From an uncultured Oribacterium sp. (lineage in GTDB: Bacteria > Bacillota > Clostridia > Lachnospirales > Lachnospiraceae), in contig CAMKKZ010000016.1 of NCBI GenBank assembly GCA_946413525.1, forward strand, positions 1-64,000: 64,000 nucleotides of DNA. Direction: 5' to 3'. This document shows, one piece after another, positions 1 through 9,100 of this stretch. Each line of letters starts with the position of its first letter. Within the stretch, counting starts at the first letter, position 1. The position numbers and the translations under genes are program-made. The notes beneath the pieces are model-generated. The model worked only from the letters and a program-made list of their open reading frames with translations. It ran no database searches and was not told where the DNA came from.

Positions 1-131
1 GCAGGTCAAGGCATGGCCCTCAGTCGCCGGGCGGCTAGCCTCGACCTGCTTGCAGGTCAAGGCATGGCCCTCAGTCGCCGGGCGGCTAGCCTCGACCTGC
101 TTGCAGGTCAAGGCATGGCCCTCATAAATCC
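1..131. repeat. 51-bp tandem repeat array (about 2.5 copies, cut by the window edge)
   Basis: GCAGGTCAAGGCATGGCCCTCAGTCGCCGGGCGGCTAGCCTCGACCTGCTT repeats exactly at a 51-bp period; contains GACCTGC-tt-GCAGGTC hairpin. Confidence 0.95.
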
Positions 132-143
132 TTTACCCCATTC

Positions 144-1781
144 CTATGTCCATCTTTCAATAATACACTTATGATGCTTAAAATTCTTATCCGAAGAGTT
201 AGCGTCCTTTTTATAACTGATGCCTACAAGCAAAAGCTTTCCCCTATAATGCTCCAGCTTCTGGAAATACTTTTTTTCTTTAATCTGCTTCATTGCGGTT
301 TCTGCTGATTCATTATATTTAAGCTCTATAAGAAGCGCGGGTTTGTCTGCATATTTCGGCGAAGGGATATACACCAGATCAGCATAACCCTTGCCGGTAT
401 CCAATTCCTGTATGTTGGTATAATATTTTTGTGCGGCATAATATGCCATCTGTATTGCGTAAGAAAGCGCGGCCTCACTATTATATGTCTTATTATCTGC
501 ATTATCGTGAAAATACTCCAGTATCTCCGCAACCTGTTCCGTATCGCCCTTCCATGTAGCCAAAAGTAATTCCTGCGATTTTTTTAAAGCAGAAAAAGTG
601 CCTGCCCATTCTGCTGAATCAGTGGAATTTCTAAACTCATCCATTATCTCTTTGTTGGGAATATAAGCTTCACCTGAATCTATATCATAGCAAAGGTATC
701 CAAGATGAATCAGCAGCACCATGACATCATCCTTGCCACGAAAAGATGTCATATCATTCTGGTAAGTTGAAATATTCAGCTTCACCCTGCCGCCATCCAT
801 CATAAGCGCTATGGCGTCCTTCAACCCATCAAGGTTCAGCCTGATATATTCTGCCAGAGCCTCGTATGTTTCCGTTTTGTTCCAATAATTTCTGATAATG
901 CCTGTAGAAACAGCCTTTACGACAGACAACGGATTATAAACCGAAAGAACATTACTATCATATTCGCCGGTCCTGTACTTTTCCCTCATCTCAACCGGTA
1001 TTGCGTCACTCAGATTGTAACCATCATACCAGTCGGAAATCTCATCATAAGACATATGAAAATCTTCGCAAAGCTTCCTTACCTCTTTTTCCGTAAAACC
1101 TGTATACGATGCCATCTGCATAGGTGTTATGATTGAATACTCATCAAACATATTCAAAGCCGAATGTCTTCCATATTTCTTTATTGGTAGGATACCGGTC
1201 ATATACGCCAAAGCCACATAGTCCCTGCCCTTCAGCCAGTCCTGGAGAAAAGCAAGATAAAGCCTTTGTCCCTCGTCATCCTCTTTCCTGATACGGAAGA
1301 CGGCATCCCACTCGTCTATAATAATCACATAAGGTATGCCGTTCTTTCTATAGAATCTGTCCATGCTGTAAGCCAAATCGTCCGGATCATACTTCACATC
1401 CGGATATTCCTCTGATAGCTCGCTCAATATTCTCGCTGAAAGCTTATCAATTGCTTTTTGGACAAGAATTGTATCTTTAATGAAATCCGTCATTACGATT
1501 CTGATCACATTGAAAGCACCAAGATATTGATCCCAGTCTTCACAATCCGCAATCTTCCTTCCTTCAAAAAGGCTTCTGTCAGCCCCCCTGCCATAATAGG
1601 CGCACAGCATGTTCGCAGTGATGGACTTACCAAAACGCCTGGGACGGGATACGCTTACATAACACTGTTCCGTATTAATGAGCGAATTCACATATTTGAT
1701 CAAATCCGTTTTGTCAACGTATATCTGCGAACAAAGCGCTCTTTTGAAGTTTGTAGCTCCCGGATTAAAGTATGCTCCCAT
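144..1781 (-). CDS. AAA-ATPase-like / PD-(D/E)XK nuclease family protein
   Basis: 545 aa; N-terminal YVDKTDLIKYV and SRPRRFGKSITANML P-loop-like motif; C-terminal nuclease-like LLIELKYNESAETAMKQI. Confidence 0.85.
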   Translation of the reverse strand: MGAYFNPGATNFKRALCSQIYVDKTDLIKYVNSLINTEQCYVSVSRPRRFGKSITANMLCAYYGRGADRSLFEGRKIADCEDWDQYLGAFNVIRIVMTDFIKDTILVQKAIDKLSARILSELSEEYPDVKYDPDDLAYSMDRFYRKNGIPYVIIIDEWDAVFRIRKEDDEGQRLYLAFLQDWLKGRDYVALAYMTGILPIKKYGRHSALNMFDEYSIITPMQMASYTGFTEKEVRKLCEDFHMSYDEISDWYDGYNLSDAIPVEMREKYRTGEYDSNVLSVYNPLSVVKAVSTGIIRNYWNKTETYEALAEYIRLNLDGLKDAIALMMDGGRVKLNISTYQNDMTSFRGKDDVMVLLIHLGYLCYDIDSGEAYIPNKEIMDEFRNSTDSAEWAGTFSALKKSQELLLATWKGDTEQVAEILEYFHDNADNKTYNSEAALSYAIQMAYYAAQKYYTNIQELDTGKGYADLVYIPSPKYADKPALLIELKYNESAETAMKQIKEKKYFQKLEHYRGKLLLVGISYKKDANSSDKNFKHHKCIIERWT

Positions 1782-1948
1782 GAAAAGCCTCCCAGTTTAT
1801 TATTCCATAGGGGACATTCAGCATTAAAGCGCAAAACGCCCTGATGCTGAAATCGAGTTGAGAAGATGAAATCGCACCCTGCTCGCCCGCGGGGCTGCGT
1901 CCGGCGTAAGACGGAATGTTTCCTTTCGCAGTCCTGCGATAATGAAAA

Positions 1949-1983
1949 AATGCCTGCAGACGGATAGTCCCGCCTGCAGGCAT
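1949..1983 (-). terminator. Rho-independent terminator downstream of dhaM
   Basis: AATGCCTGCAG...CTGCAGGCATT 11-bp stem followed by TTTTTT on the minus strand. Confidence 0.85.
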
Positions 1984-2004
1984 TAAACGCAGGATTGGAA
2001 ATAT

Positions 2005-2394
2005 TCAGAATTTCTTTTCCCCGGCCGCGTCCTCCGCCGCCTTCTTCACGGTCTCAAGACTGTCCCCCATGGCAGCGCTTACCATTGCCGCGACTGTCCC
2101 TTCCACAAAGGGGCAGTCCACCATGACAGCCTTTGGCAGGGCGTCCCCCCTGTCCTCCAGCACCATTTCTGTCGTCATGCAGGAGCTCCCCATGTCCATG
2201 ATGACAAGGATACCGTCCGAGACCTCCGCAACCTTGTCTATTGCTTCCGCAATCCTTTGGTAATCCGTCCCCATCCCGCCATCGGGCAGGCCGCCGGCGG
2301 CTTCAACGGGAACCTCCGGAGCCATCATCAGCCCCAACTCCTTCGCCCCCTCCGCCAGCGTCCTGCTGTGGGAAACCAGAACAAAACCAACCAT
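2005..2394 (-). CDS. dhaM: PTS-dependent dihydroxyacetone kinase phosphotransferase subunit DhaM
   Basis: 129 aa EIIA-Man-like, MVGFVLVSHSRTLAEGAKEL; adjacent to dhaL. Confidence 0.9.
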   Translation of the reverse strand: MVGFVLVSHSRTLAEGAKELGLMMAPEVPVEAAGGLPDGGMGTDYQRIAEAIDKVAEVSDGILVIMDMGSSCMTTEMVLEDRGDALPKAVMVDCPFVEGTVAAMVSAAMGDSLETVKKAAEDAAGEKKF

Positions 2395-2397
2395 AAA

Positions 2398-3021
2398 TCA
2401 ATACTCCTCCGCTATCGCTTTCAGGAGGACCAGGAAAGATGTCGCTCCGGGATCCTGATGGCCGATGCTTCGCTCGCCCAGATAGCTGGCCCTGCCCTTG
2501 GTGGCGATAATGCCTTTGGTATACTCCACGCCGTCTTCCGCGGCAGCCACCCCGGCCTTAAGGACATCCCCCGCAGCCTTTCCGGCTCCGGCGGCTTCCT
2601 TCATCGCGTCCAGCGCGGGAATCATGGAATCCAGCATGGTCTTTTCACCCTTCACCGCCTTGCCGCGCATCTGGACGCCGCCAATCGCCTCCTCCATCAT
2701 GGCAATGAAATCATCCATGCCGATTTCATTTTTCCCGGCTGCCTTTGCGCCTGCTTTCATGAAGGCCGTCCCGTAAAGGGGGCCGGAAGAGCCTCCCACC
2801 GTTGAAACCAGATCCATTCCGACCTTCTTGAGAATCGCGCCGACATCCTTGCCGGAAAGCCCGGGAAGATCCTCCTCCACCTTCTTGAACCCACGCGCCA
2901 TGTTGATGCCATGGTCATTATCTCCGATCGCTGCGTCCAGATCCGTCAGGAACTGGGCATTTTCATCGATAGCCGCCTTCATTTTCCCGAGCAGCTCCAG
3001 CACCTTTGCACTGTCCGTCAT
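2398..3021 (-). CDS. dhaL: Dihydroxyacetone kinase subunit DhaL
   Basis: 207 aa; LDAAIGDNDHGINMARGF and GGSSGPLYGTAF motifs. Confidence 0.93.
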   Translation of the reverse strand: MTDSAKVLELLGKMKAAIDENAQFLTDLDAAIGDNDHGINMARGFKKVEEDLPGLSGKDVGAILKKVGMDLVSTVGGSSGPLYGTAFMKAGAKAAGKNEIGMDDFIAMMEEAIGGVQMRGKAVKGEKTMLDSMIPALDAMKEAAGAGKAAGDVLKAGVAAAEDGVEYTKGIIATKGRASYLGERSIGHQDPGATSFLVLLKAIAEEY

Positions 3022-3132
3022 TTCCCTCCTCCAATTCTAACTATGTCAGACTCTTACTGTACCAAATTTCTATATATCAGATTTCTTTATACAGATCTCT
3101 TAATATTGGATTTCCTGTATCAGATTGCTCTT

Positions 3133-3405
3133 CTAATCAGGGCGAATGTAAGCCGCCTTGATTTCATAACATACCGTACCGCCAGCCAGTTAATTCGGCT
3201 TCCCTTCCCCTGTCAGAGCGAGCTCAAGCCGCCCTGATTTCAAGAGTCATAAATCAAGACCTCTATTACAGTGTTTTTTTAACCGCTGTAATTCCTGACA
3301 AACAGCGGCGGTATTGCATGCTATACGGTTCCTCCGTCAGAATGACTGTTGCCCGATCTGATCTCATGAAAAAGCAAACCGCCCGCAAGGCAATCCGGCT
3401 CCCTC
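3133..3405 (-). repeat. Diverged copies (3-4) of the ~70-bp interspersed hairpin repeat in the dhaK-dhaL spacer
   Basis: AATCAGGGCGAATGTAAGCCGCCTTGATTTCATAAC..., CCCCTGTCAGAGCGAGCTCAAGCCGCCCTGATTTC..., CTCTATTACAGTG...CTGTAATTCCTGACAAACAGCGGCGGTATTGCATGCTATACGG, GTCAGAATGACTGTTGCCCGATCTGATCTC...AACCGCCCGCAAGGCAATCCGGCTCC. Confidence 0.6.
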
Positions 3406-3423
3406 AGGATATCTCAGAATATC

Positions 3424-4425
3424 TCAGCCAAGCTCCTTAATCGCAGGCGTATCTGCCGGCGCGTCCAGAAGCTTCTTCAGTTCGTCATCCAGCTTCAGAA
3501 GGGAAATGGAGAAGCCCTCCATCTCAAGGGAAGTCATGTATTCGCCCACCATGGTCTTGTAGACCTTGATGCCCTTTTGCGTCAGCACATCATGTACATG
3601 GTTATTCACGATGAAAAGCTCCATCAGCGGCGTGGCCCCGCAGCCATTGATCATGACGGCAACCTCGCTTCCGGCGAAATCTATATCCGCGAGAATCTTC
3701 GCAAGGAGCTGGTCAACGATCTCGTCGGCACTCTTCAGCGGCTCCCTGTGGGTTCCCGGCTCGCCATGAATGCCGATGCCGATTTCCATCTCGTCCTCGC
3801 CAAGCTCAAAACCGGGCTTTCCGGCTGCCGGAACGGTGCAGGGACGGATGGCCATACTCATAGAACGCACATTGGCGATGACCTTTTCCGCCGTAGCCTT
3901 GACTTCGGAAAGCGATGCCCCGGTTTCGGCCTTTGCTCCGGTGATCTTGTGAACAAAGACTGTCCCGGCCACGCCCCTGCGCCCGACCGTATAAAGGGAA
4001 CCATCCACGGCTACATCATCATTAACGATGACCTCCTCCACCGTAATGCCCTCGTCCCTTGCCATGTCGGCAGCCATCTCGAAGTTCATGACATCGCCCG
4101 TGTAATTCTTCACGATCATAAGAACGCCCTTGTCCGTCGCGACGGCCTTGATCGCTTCAAAAACCTGATCAGGCGTAGGGGATGTGAACACCGCTCCGGG
4201 TACCGCGCCATCCAGCATTCCGGTCCCGATATATCCCGCATGGGCCGGTTCGTGACCGCTGCCGCCGCCCGAAACCAAAGCCACCTTGCCTTCCTTCTTC
4301 TTCGCGCGCACCAGCACATTTGTCCCCTCGACGCGCCTCACATACTGAGGATATGCCTTCTGAAGCCCCTCGATCATCTGCTCTTCAACCTGGTCCACCG
4401 CATTGATAATCTTTTTCATTTCCAC
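3424..4425 (-). CDS. dhaK: Dihydroxyacetone kinase subunit DhaK
   Basis: 333 aa; ALVSGGGSGHEPAHAGYIGTGMLDGAVPGAVFTSPTPDQ. Confidence 0.95.
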   Translation of the reverse strand: MEMKKIINAVDQVEEQMIEGLQKAYPQYVRRVEGTNVLVRAKKKEGKVALVSGGGSGHEPAHAGYIGTGMLDGAVPGAVFTSPTPDQVFEAIKAVATDKGVLMIVKNYTGDVMNFEMAADMARDEGITVEEVIVNDDVAVDGSLYTVGRRGVAGTVFVHKITGAKAETGASLSEVKATAEKVIANVRSMSMAIRPCTVPAAGKPGFELGEDEMEIGIGIHGEPGTHREPLKSADEIVDQLLAKILADIDFAGSEVAVMINGCGATPLMELFIVNNHVHDVLTQKGIKVYKTMVGEYMTSLEMEGFSISLLKLDDELKKLLDAPADTPAIKELG

Positions 4426-4616
4426 ACCATTCCTTTCTCATGAAAGCGTGTAATCCTGTGAGATTTGCATAAGAGGAATCCGATAATTCCCCTCCCCTCA
4501 GTGCAATATTCCTTGAGACTATCTTACTCCCCTTATGCGAAATAGTCAATCTCTGAAAAAATTTTCCAAATACAATTAACCTTGACGAACTAATGCATAA
4601 AGAATAGAATGCTTTA

Positions 4617-4717
4617 TATACTCCCGCATATGCGAAGTGCCTTACGCAAATCACAGAACGGGTGAACAGCATTTTAATCATATACTCCCGCATATGCGAA
4701 ATGCCTGACGCGAATCA
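4617..4717 (+). promoter_or_regulatory. Direct repeat pair with palindromic core, putative operator
   Basis: TATACTCCCGCATATGCGAAGTGCCTTACGCAAATCA (4617) and TATACTCCCGCATATGCGAAATGCCTGACGCGAATCA (4681), spaced 64 bp, in the divergent dhaK / regulator spacer. Confidence 0.55.
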
Positions 4718-4736
4718 AACCTGTACGGAGGCCGTA

Positions 4737-5159
4737 ATGAAAGCACACGAAACTCATGAATCTTCTGAAAATTACCTGGAAACCATCCTGATTCTTTCTA
4801 TGAACCAAAACTATGTGCGGTCAATCGATATAGCAAACCGGCTTGGCTTCTCAAAGCCTTCTGTCAGCGTGGCCATGAAAAGGCTCAGGGAAGAGGGCAA
4901 GATCGCCGTGGATGACAATGGATTCATCCGCCTGACCAGGGAAGGCCTCTCGATTGCGAAATCCACCTACGAAAAGCACATCGTCATAACGGACATCCTG
5001 ATCTCCCTGGGCGTCAACGCCTATACGGCCGGGCAGGACGCATGCCGCATAGAGCATGTCCTGAGCCCCGAATCCTTCGAAAAAATTAAAGAAAGATTTT
5101 TTTCAAAACATGAATTACCAAAAATGGTAAGGGAAATTCAGGAATACGATGAAAGCTGA
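4737..5159 (+). CDS. DtxR/MntR-family metal-dependent transcriptional regulator
   Basis: MKAHETHESSENYLETILILSMNQNYVRSIDIANRLGFSKPSVSVAMKRLREEGKI; start taken at ATG 4737. Confidence 0.85.
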   Translation: MKAHETHESSENYLETILILSMNQNYVRSIDIANRLGFSKPSVSVAMKRLREEGKIAVDDNGFIRLTREGLSIAKSTYEKHIVITDILISLGVNAYTAGQDACRIEHVLSPESFEKIKERFFSKHELPKMVREIQEYDES

Positions 5160-5243
5160 GCCCTTCATTCCTTCTCCATCCCTTACTGCCAGGGAGCTGT
5201 CGAAATCCCATATGGCTCCCAATCCCTGGCTATGCTTCATTCC

Positions 5244-5936
5244 TTACTGCCAGGGAGCTGTCGGGAACTTCACCGGGTCGTCCCGCTCTCCCTGTATACA
5301 CAGGATATCCTTTTGCGCTTCCTCATCGATGATACGTCCCGCGTAATGCCTCATGCGGTCATCTTCCGTGATCTTGCTTATTACCCGGCAGGGATTCCCT
5401 GCCGCCATCGTCCATGCGGGAACATCCTTCGTTACAACCGAACCCGCCCCGATCACCGCGTTATCCCCGATGGTCACGCCGGGCAGTATCACGGAATTCC
5501 CCCCGATCCAGACATTATTGCCTATCGTAATGTCAATGCCATATTCATACAATGTATTCCTGGTGGCCGGATGCATGGGATGTCCCGCCGTGTAGATCGC
5601 GACATTCGGAGCAATCTGCACATTGTCCCCGATCCGCACCATGCCCACATCAATGATGGTGCAGTTATAATTCACGAATACATTTTTCCCGACCTCTATA
5701 TGCGTCCCGTAATCGCAATAAAAGGGCGGATTAATGAAGGTGCCGTCCGACTTTCCCAGAAGCTCCTTCACGATCCTTTTGATTTCCTCAAAATCAGACC
5801 GATCCACCGTATTCAGCCTCTGCGTAAGCCTCCGGGCCCTTTTCTGCTCCTCCATTACCATATCGTCCGAAATATAAACCAGGCCGCTGTCCCTTCTCTC
5901 CCTGTGATCTATTGAGTAATTCTTTGCACTCTCCAT
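5244..5936 (-). CDS. Sugar/maltose O-acetyltransferase (LbH hexapeptide)
   Basis: VFVNYNCTIIDVGMVRIGDNVQIAPNVAIYTAGHPMHP, IGNNVWIGGNSVILPGVTIGDNAVIGAGSVVTKDVP; ATG 5936 preceded by GGGGAG. Confidence 0.92.
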   Translation of the reverse strand: MESAKNYSIDHRERRDSGLVYISDDMVMEEQKRARRLTQRLNTVDRSDFEEIKRIVKELLGKSDGTFINPPFYCDYGTHIEVGKNVFVNYNCTIIDVGMVRIGDNVQIAPNVAIYTAGHPMHPATRNTLYEYGIDITIGNNVWIGGNSVILPGVTIGDNAVIGAGSVVTKDVPAWTMAAGNPCRVISKITEDDRMRHYAGRIIDEEAQKDILCIQGERDDPVKFPTAPWQ

Positions 5937-5946
5937 AACTATTTCT

Positions 5947-6016
5947 CCCCTATCAGAGTGGGTTTTGACCACACTGATTTCATGAAAAGCCGATGCGGCA
6001 TCGCATCAGCAAGGCT
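5947..6016 (-). repeat. Interspersed hairpin repeat, variant B, supplying the RBS of the acetyltransferase gene
   Basis: CCCCTATCAGAGTGGGTTTTGACCACACTGATTTCATGAAAAGCCGATGCGGCATCGCATCAGCAAGGCTC. Confidence 0.75.
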
Positions 6017-6083
6017 CCTCTGTAAAAAAACACCCAAAACATTTTACATATTTCTTTCCAAAAAATCAAAGGCCACGTGTCTA

Positions 6084-6118
6084 AAAAAGGGCGGAATGCG
6101 TGCGCATCCCGCCCTTTT
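6084..6118 (-). terminator. Terminator hairpin downstream of giant gene 1
   Basis: AAAAGGGCGG...CCGCCCTTTT perfect stem. Confidence 0.75.
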
Positions 6119-6151
6119 CATCCGGAATCCTTATCGGATTCCTGCTTACTT

Positions 6152-9100
6152 TTACTGCCCCGTCAGGGCGCCATTAGCGTCCACCATGTGGCCGTCCGGC
6201 GTCCTTGTGTTCCGGAGCAGCTGCCCCGTCACGTCAAAGCAGTACTTCTTCCCGTCCTTCTCAACCCAGCCCGTCAGCATCACGCCGTTTCCGTCGAAGC
6301 AGAAGATATCCGGCCCGATCTGCTGCCAGCCCGTCAGCATCTCGCCCTGCACGGGGAGCAGATAATACCAGTTGTTGAAGGAATAGATCCACCCCTGGTC
6401 CATCATGCCCGTCGTATCATTCATATGATACCACTTTCCGTTCACAGAGGCCCAACCGCGCGCGTCCGTGCTGTCCGGCTTTCGGAGATACCAGATGTTC
6501 TCCCGGAGCTCCCAGACGGAACCCGGGTAAGTATCGGCAGAAGACTGGAACGGCCGGATCTGGGACGGCGTAATGGTGGACACGCCGCCATTCTGGAGGA
6601 TGTTGGGGTTGAAGCCGCCTCCCCAGCCGCCGGAACTGCCGCCTCCGCCGGAGGATCCGCCTCCTCCGCCTCCTCCGCCGCCGCTGCTGCTTTTCCTCTT
6701 GACCTGGATCTGGACGCTCGTACTGACTTCCTTCCCGTTATAGGCTGCCTTCACCGTAAGCTTTGTGGTGCCGACGCCCACGCCGGTGATCTTTCCGGTA
6801 GAGCTGTCATAGCGGATCACATCCGTATCATAGCCGGAAACCGTGATCGTGGCGGGGATGTCGGAGGGCTTCAGGGTGATCTTCAGCGTCGTCGTGTCGT
6901 CTACCTTGATCTCAGAAGATTCCGGCGCCGCGCTTACACTCTCAAGCGTCTTGCTTTCCGAGTCTTCCTTCACCGTGATCTCTGTGCTGGTACTCACTTC
7001 CTTCCCGTTGTAAGCGGCCTTCACGTTAATCTTGCTCGTACCAATCCCCACGCCGGTGACCTTTCCTGTCGACCTGTCGTAGCGGATCACCGCCGTGTCA
7101 TAGCCGTATACCGTCACGGCGGCATCGAGGCCGGAAGGCTGCACGCTGACCGTCAGCGTCGTCTCCCCCCCTACCTTGATTTCTGAAGAACCCAAAACGG
7201 CGCTTACGCTGCTGATCTCGTCGTCACCCGATGCGTTCTTCGACACCTTGATCGTCACGCTGTCTGTAAACTCCTGTCCATTGTAGCTGGCTTTCACCGT
7301 CAGCGTAGTCGTCCCCTCGGCGAGGCCTGTCACCTTGCCGCTGGACTTTGTATAGCTTATCACCTTCTTGTCATAACCGGAAACCGTGATTTTTGCCCCA
7401 ATATCGGCAGGCTCCGTCGTGACCGTAAGGACCGTCTGCCCGCCCAGGCCGATCAGCGTCTTCCCAAGGGACGCCTTCACGCCGGTAAGAACCTTATCTT
7501 CCTCCCCGGTCACCGTCACCGACAGCGGCTTCGCCGTCTCTATGGATCCGATGCCCGCGTAAAGACTGGTCGTCCCCTCCTTAAGGCCCGTGAGCTTTAC
7601 CGTATAGCTGTGTTTCGAGGTATTCCGCGATGACACGGCAGCCTTCACGGTACCCACATCCCCAAGCTCGCTGAAGCTCGGAGTATGGGACGAATTCTTC
7701 AGGTTCACTTCGAAATTATCCGGCAGGGCCGTGAGTTCGATGGTCTTCGTGCTGCCCTTCGCGACGCGGATCTCCGTTTGTGCCCAGCTCAGGCTGCTCA
7801 GCGCGCTGTTCTTCACCGTCACCTTGTAGAGTGCCTCCACGCCCTTGTCTTTGAGCCGGATGTAGATTTCCTGATCCTCGCCGCTCTCATTACTCTGGGC
7901 GGTAAAGAGCTGAAGCGTCGTACCGGATCCCGACACATCGCGCCGGAGACAGGTATCGCTTTCCTCCACGACCTTGCCCCCGACAATGTATGTCGGTTTG
8001 CCGGAGAACCTCGTCCCCCGGATGGAAACGCTTTCCCCATGATTCAGAGTATAGCTTCCGCGGATCGTCCCGGTCTCGACCGTGACCTTTGCCTCCGCTG
8101 TGATGCTCTTCCCGTTCAGGCTGGCCGTCACCCGGACCGTCGTGCTCCCTGGCCCGGCGCCCCGGACCGTGGCGGACGCGCCGCTTGCCTCCACCGCGGC
8201 CACGCCCTTGTCCAAAGTTTCATATTTGAAAGCGACCTTCGAGGCCGCGGAGGACGGCGTGGTCTTCACCGTGACCGTCAGCTTCTCCGAACCCGCCAGC
8301 GCGAGGCTGAGGCTCGACTTCGAGAAAGCAGCGCTGTCCAGCGTCTCCTCTCCATCCGGAACCACTTTTTCCGTCACCGTAATGCTGAGGGCCGTCGTTG
8401 TTCTGACGCTTCCCACAGCCGCCTGCACGCTCAGGGTTCCCCCGGTCTTGCCGCTCACCGTAAGCTGCCAGCCGCCGTCTGTCTTCACGGCGCTAATGTC
8501 TGCATCGCCGCTGCCCGACTTCGTAAATGTCGGCTCATCGCTGCCTGTGAAGTCCGCCGGTGTTCCCTTGAGAAGGACAGTGGTCGAGGCGCCCTGTTCC
8601 ACCTCCAGGGAAGCCTGCCCGAAAGCGAGCGACTTCAGCGCGCTCCCCTCTACCGTCACCGTAAGGGCAGAGGAAGTAGAAATGCTGCCGACCGCGGCCT
8701 GCACGCTGACCGTCCCGTTATTTTTTCCCGTCAGCGTAAGCTCCCAGCCCTCCGAGGTCTTCATGGCACTGATATCCACGGTCCCGCTCCCCTGTCTCGT
8801 GAAGGACGGGATCCCGTCGGTATCGAAATTATCCGGAGCTGCCTTGAGCAGCACCGTGGCCAAGCCTCCGGAGGCTACGCTCACGCTGCTCTGCCCCCAG
8901 GAAAGGGCGTTCAGCCCGTTGGCCTTCACCGTCACCTGCCAGGTCCGCTCCACCCCATTGTCCTGAAGCTTCACATAGGACACGCAGTCCTCCGTGGACT
9001 TATTGGATAATGCTTTAAGCACCAGCCTCGTGGAGTTCAGGCTCGCGATGGAAAGGCAGGCGTCGGCCGCGGTGCTTTCCGCGCCGTCCACGTAGATCTT

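Noticed and set aside
4385-4693. Minus-strand 102-aa ORF in the dhaK upstream region
   Set aside because: Overlaps the operator-like repeats and the dhaK start; no plausible product.
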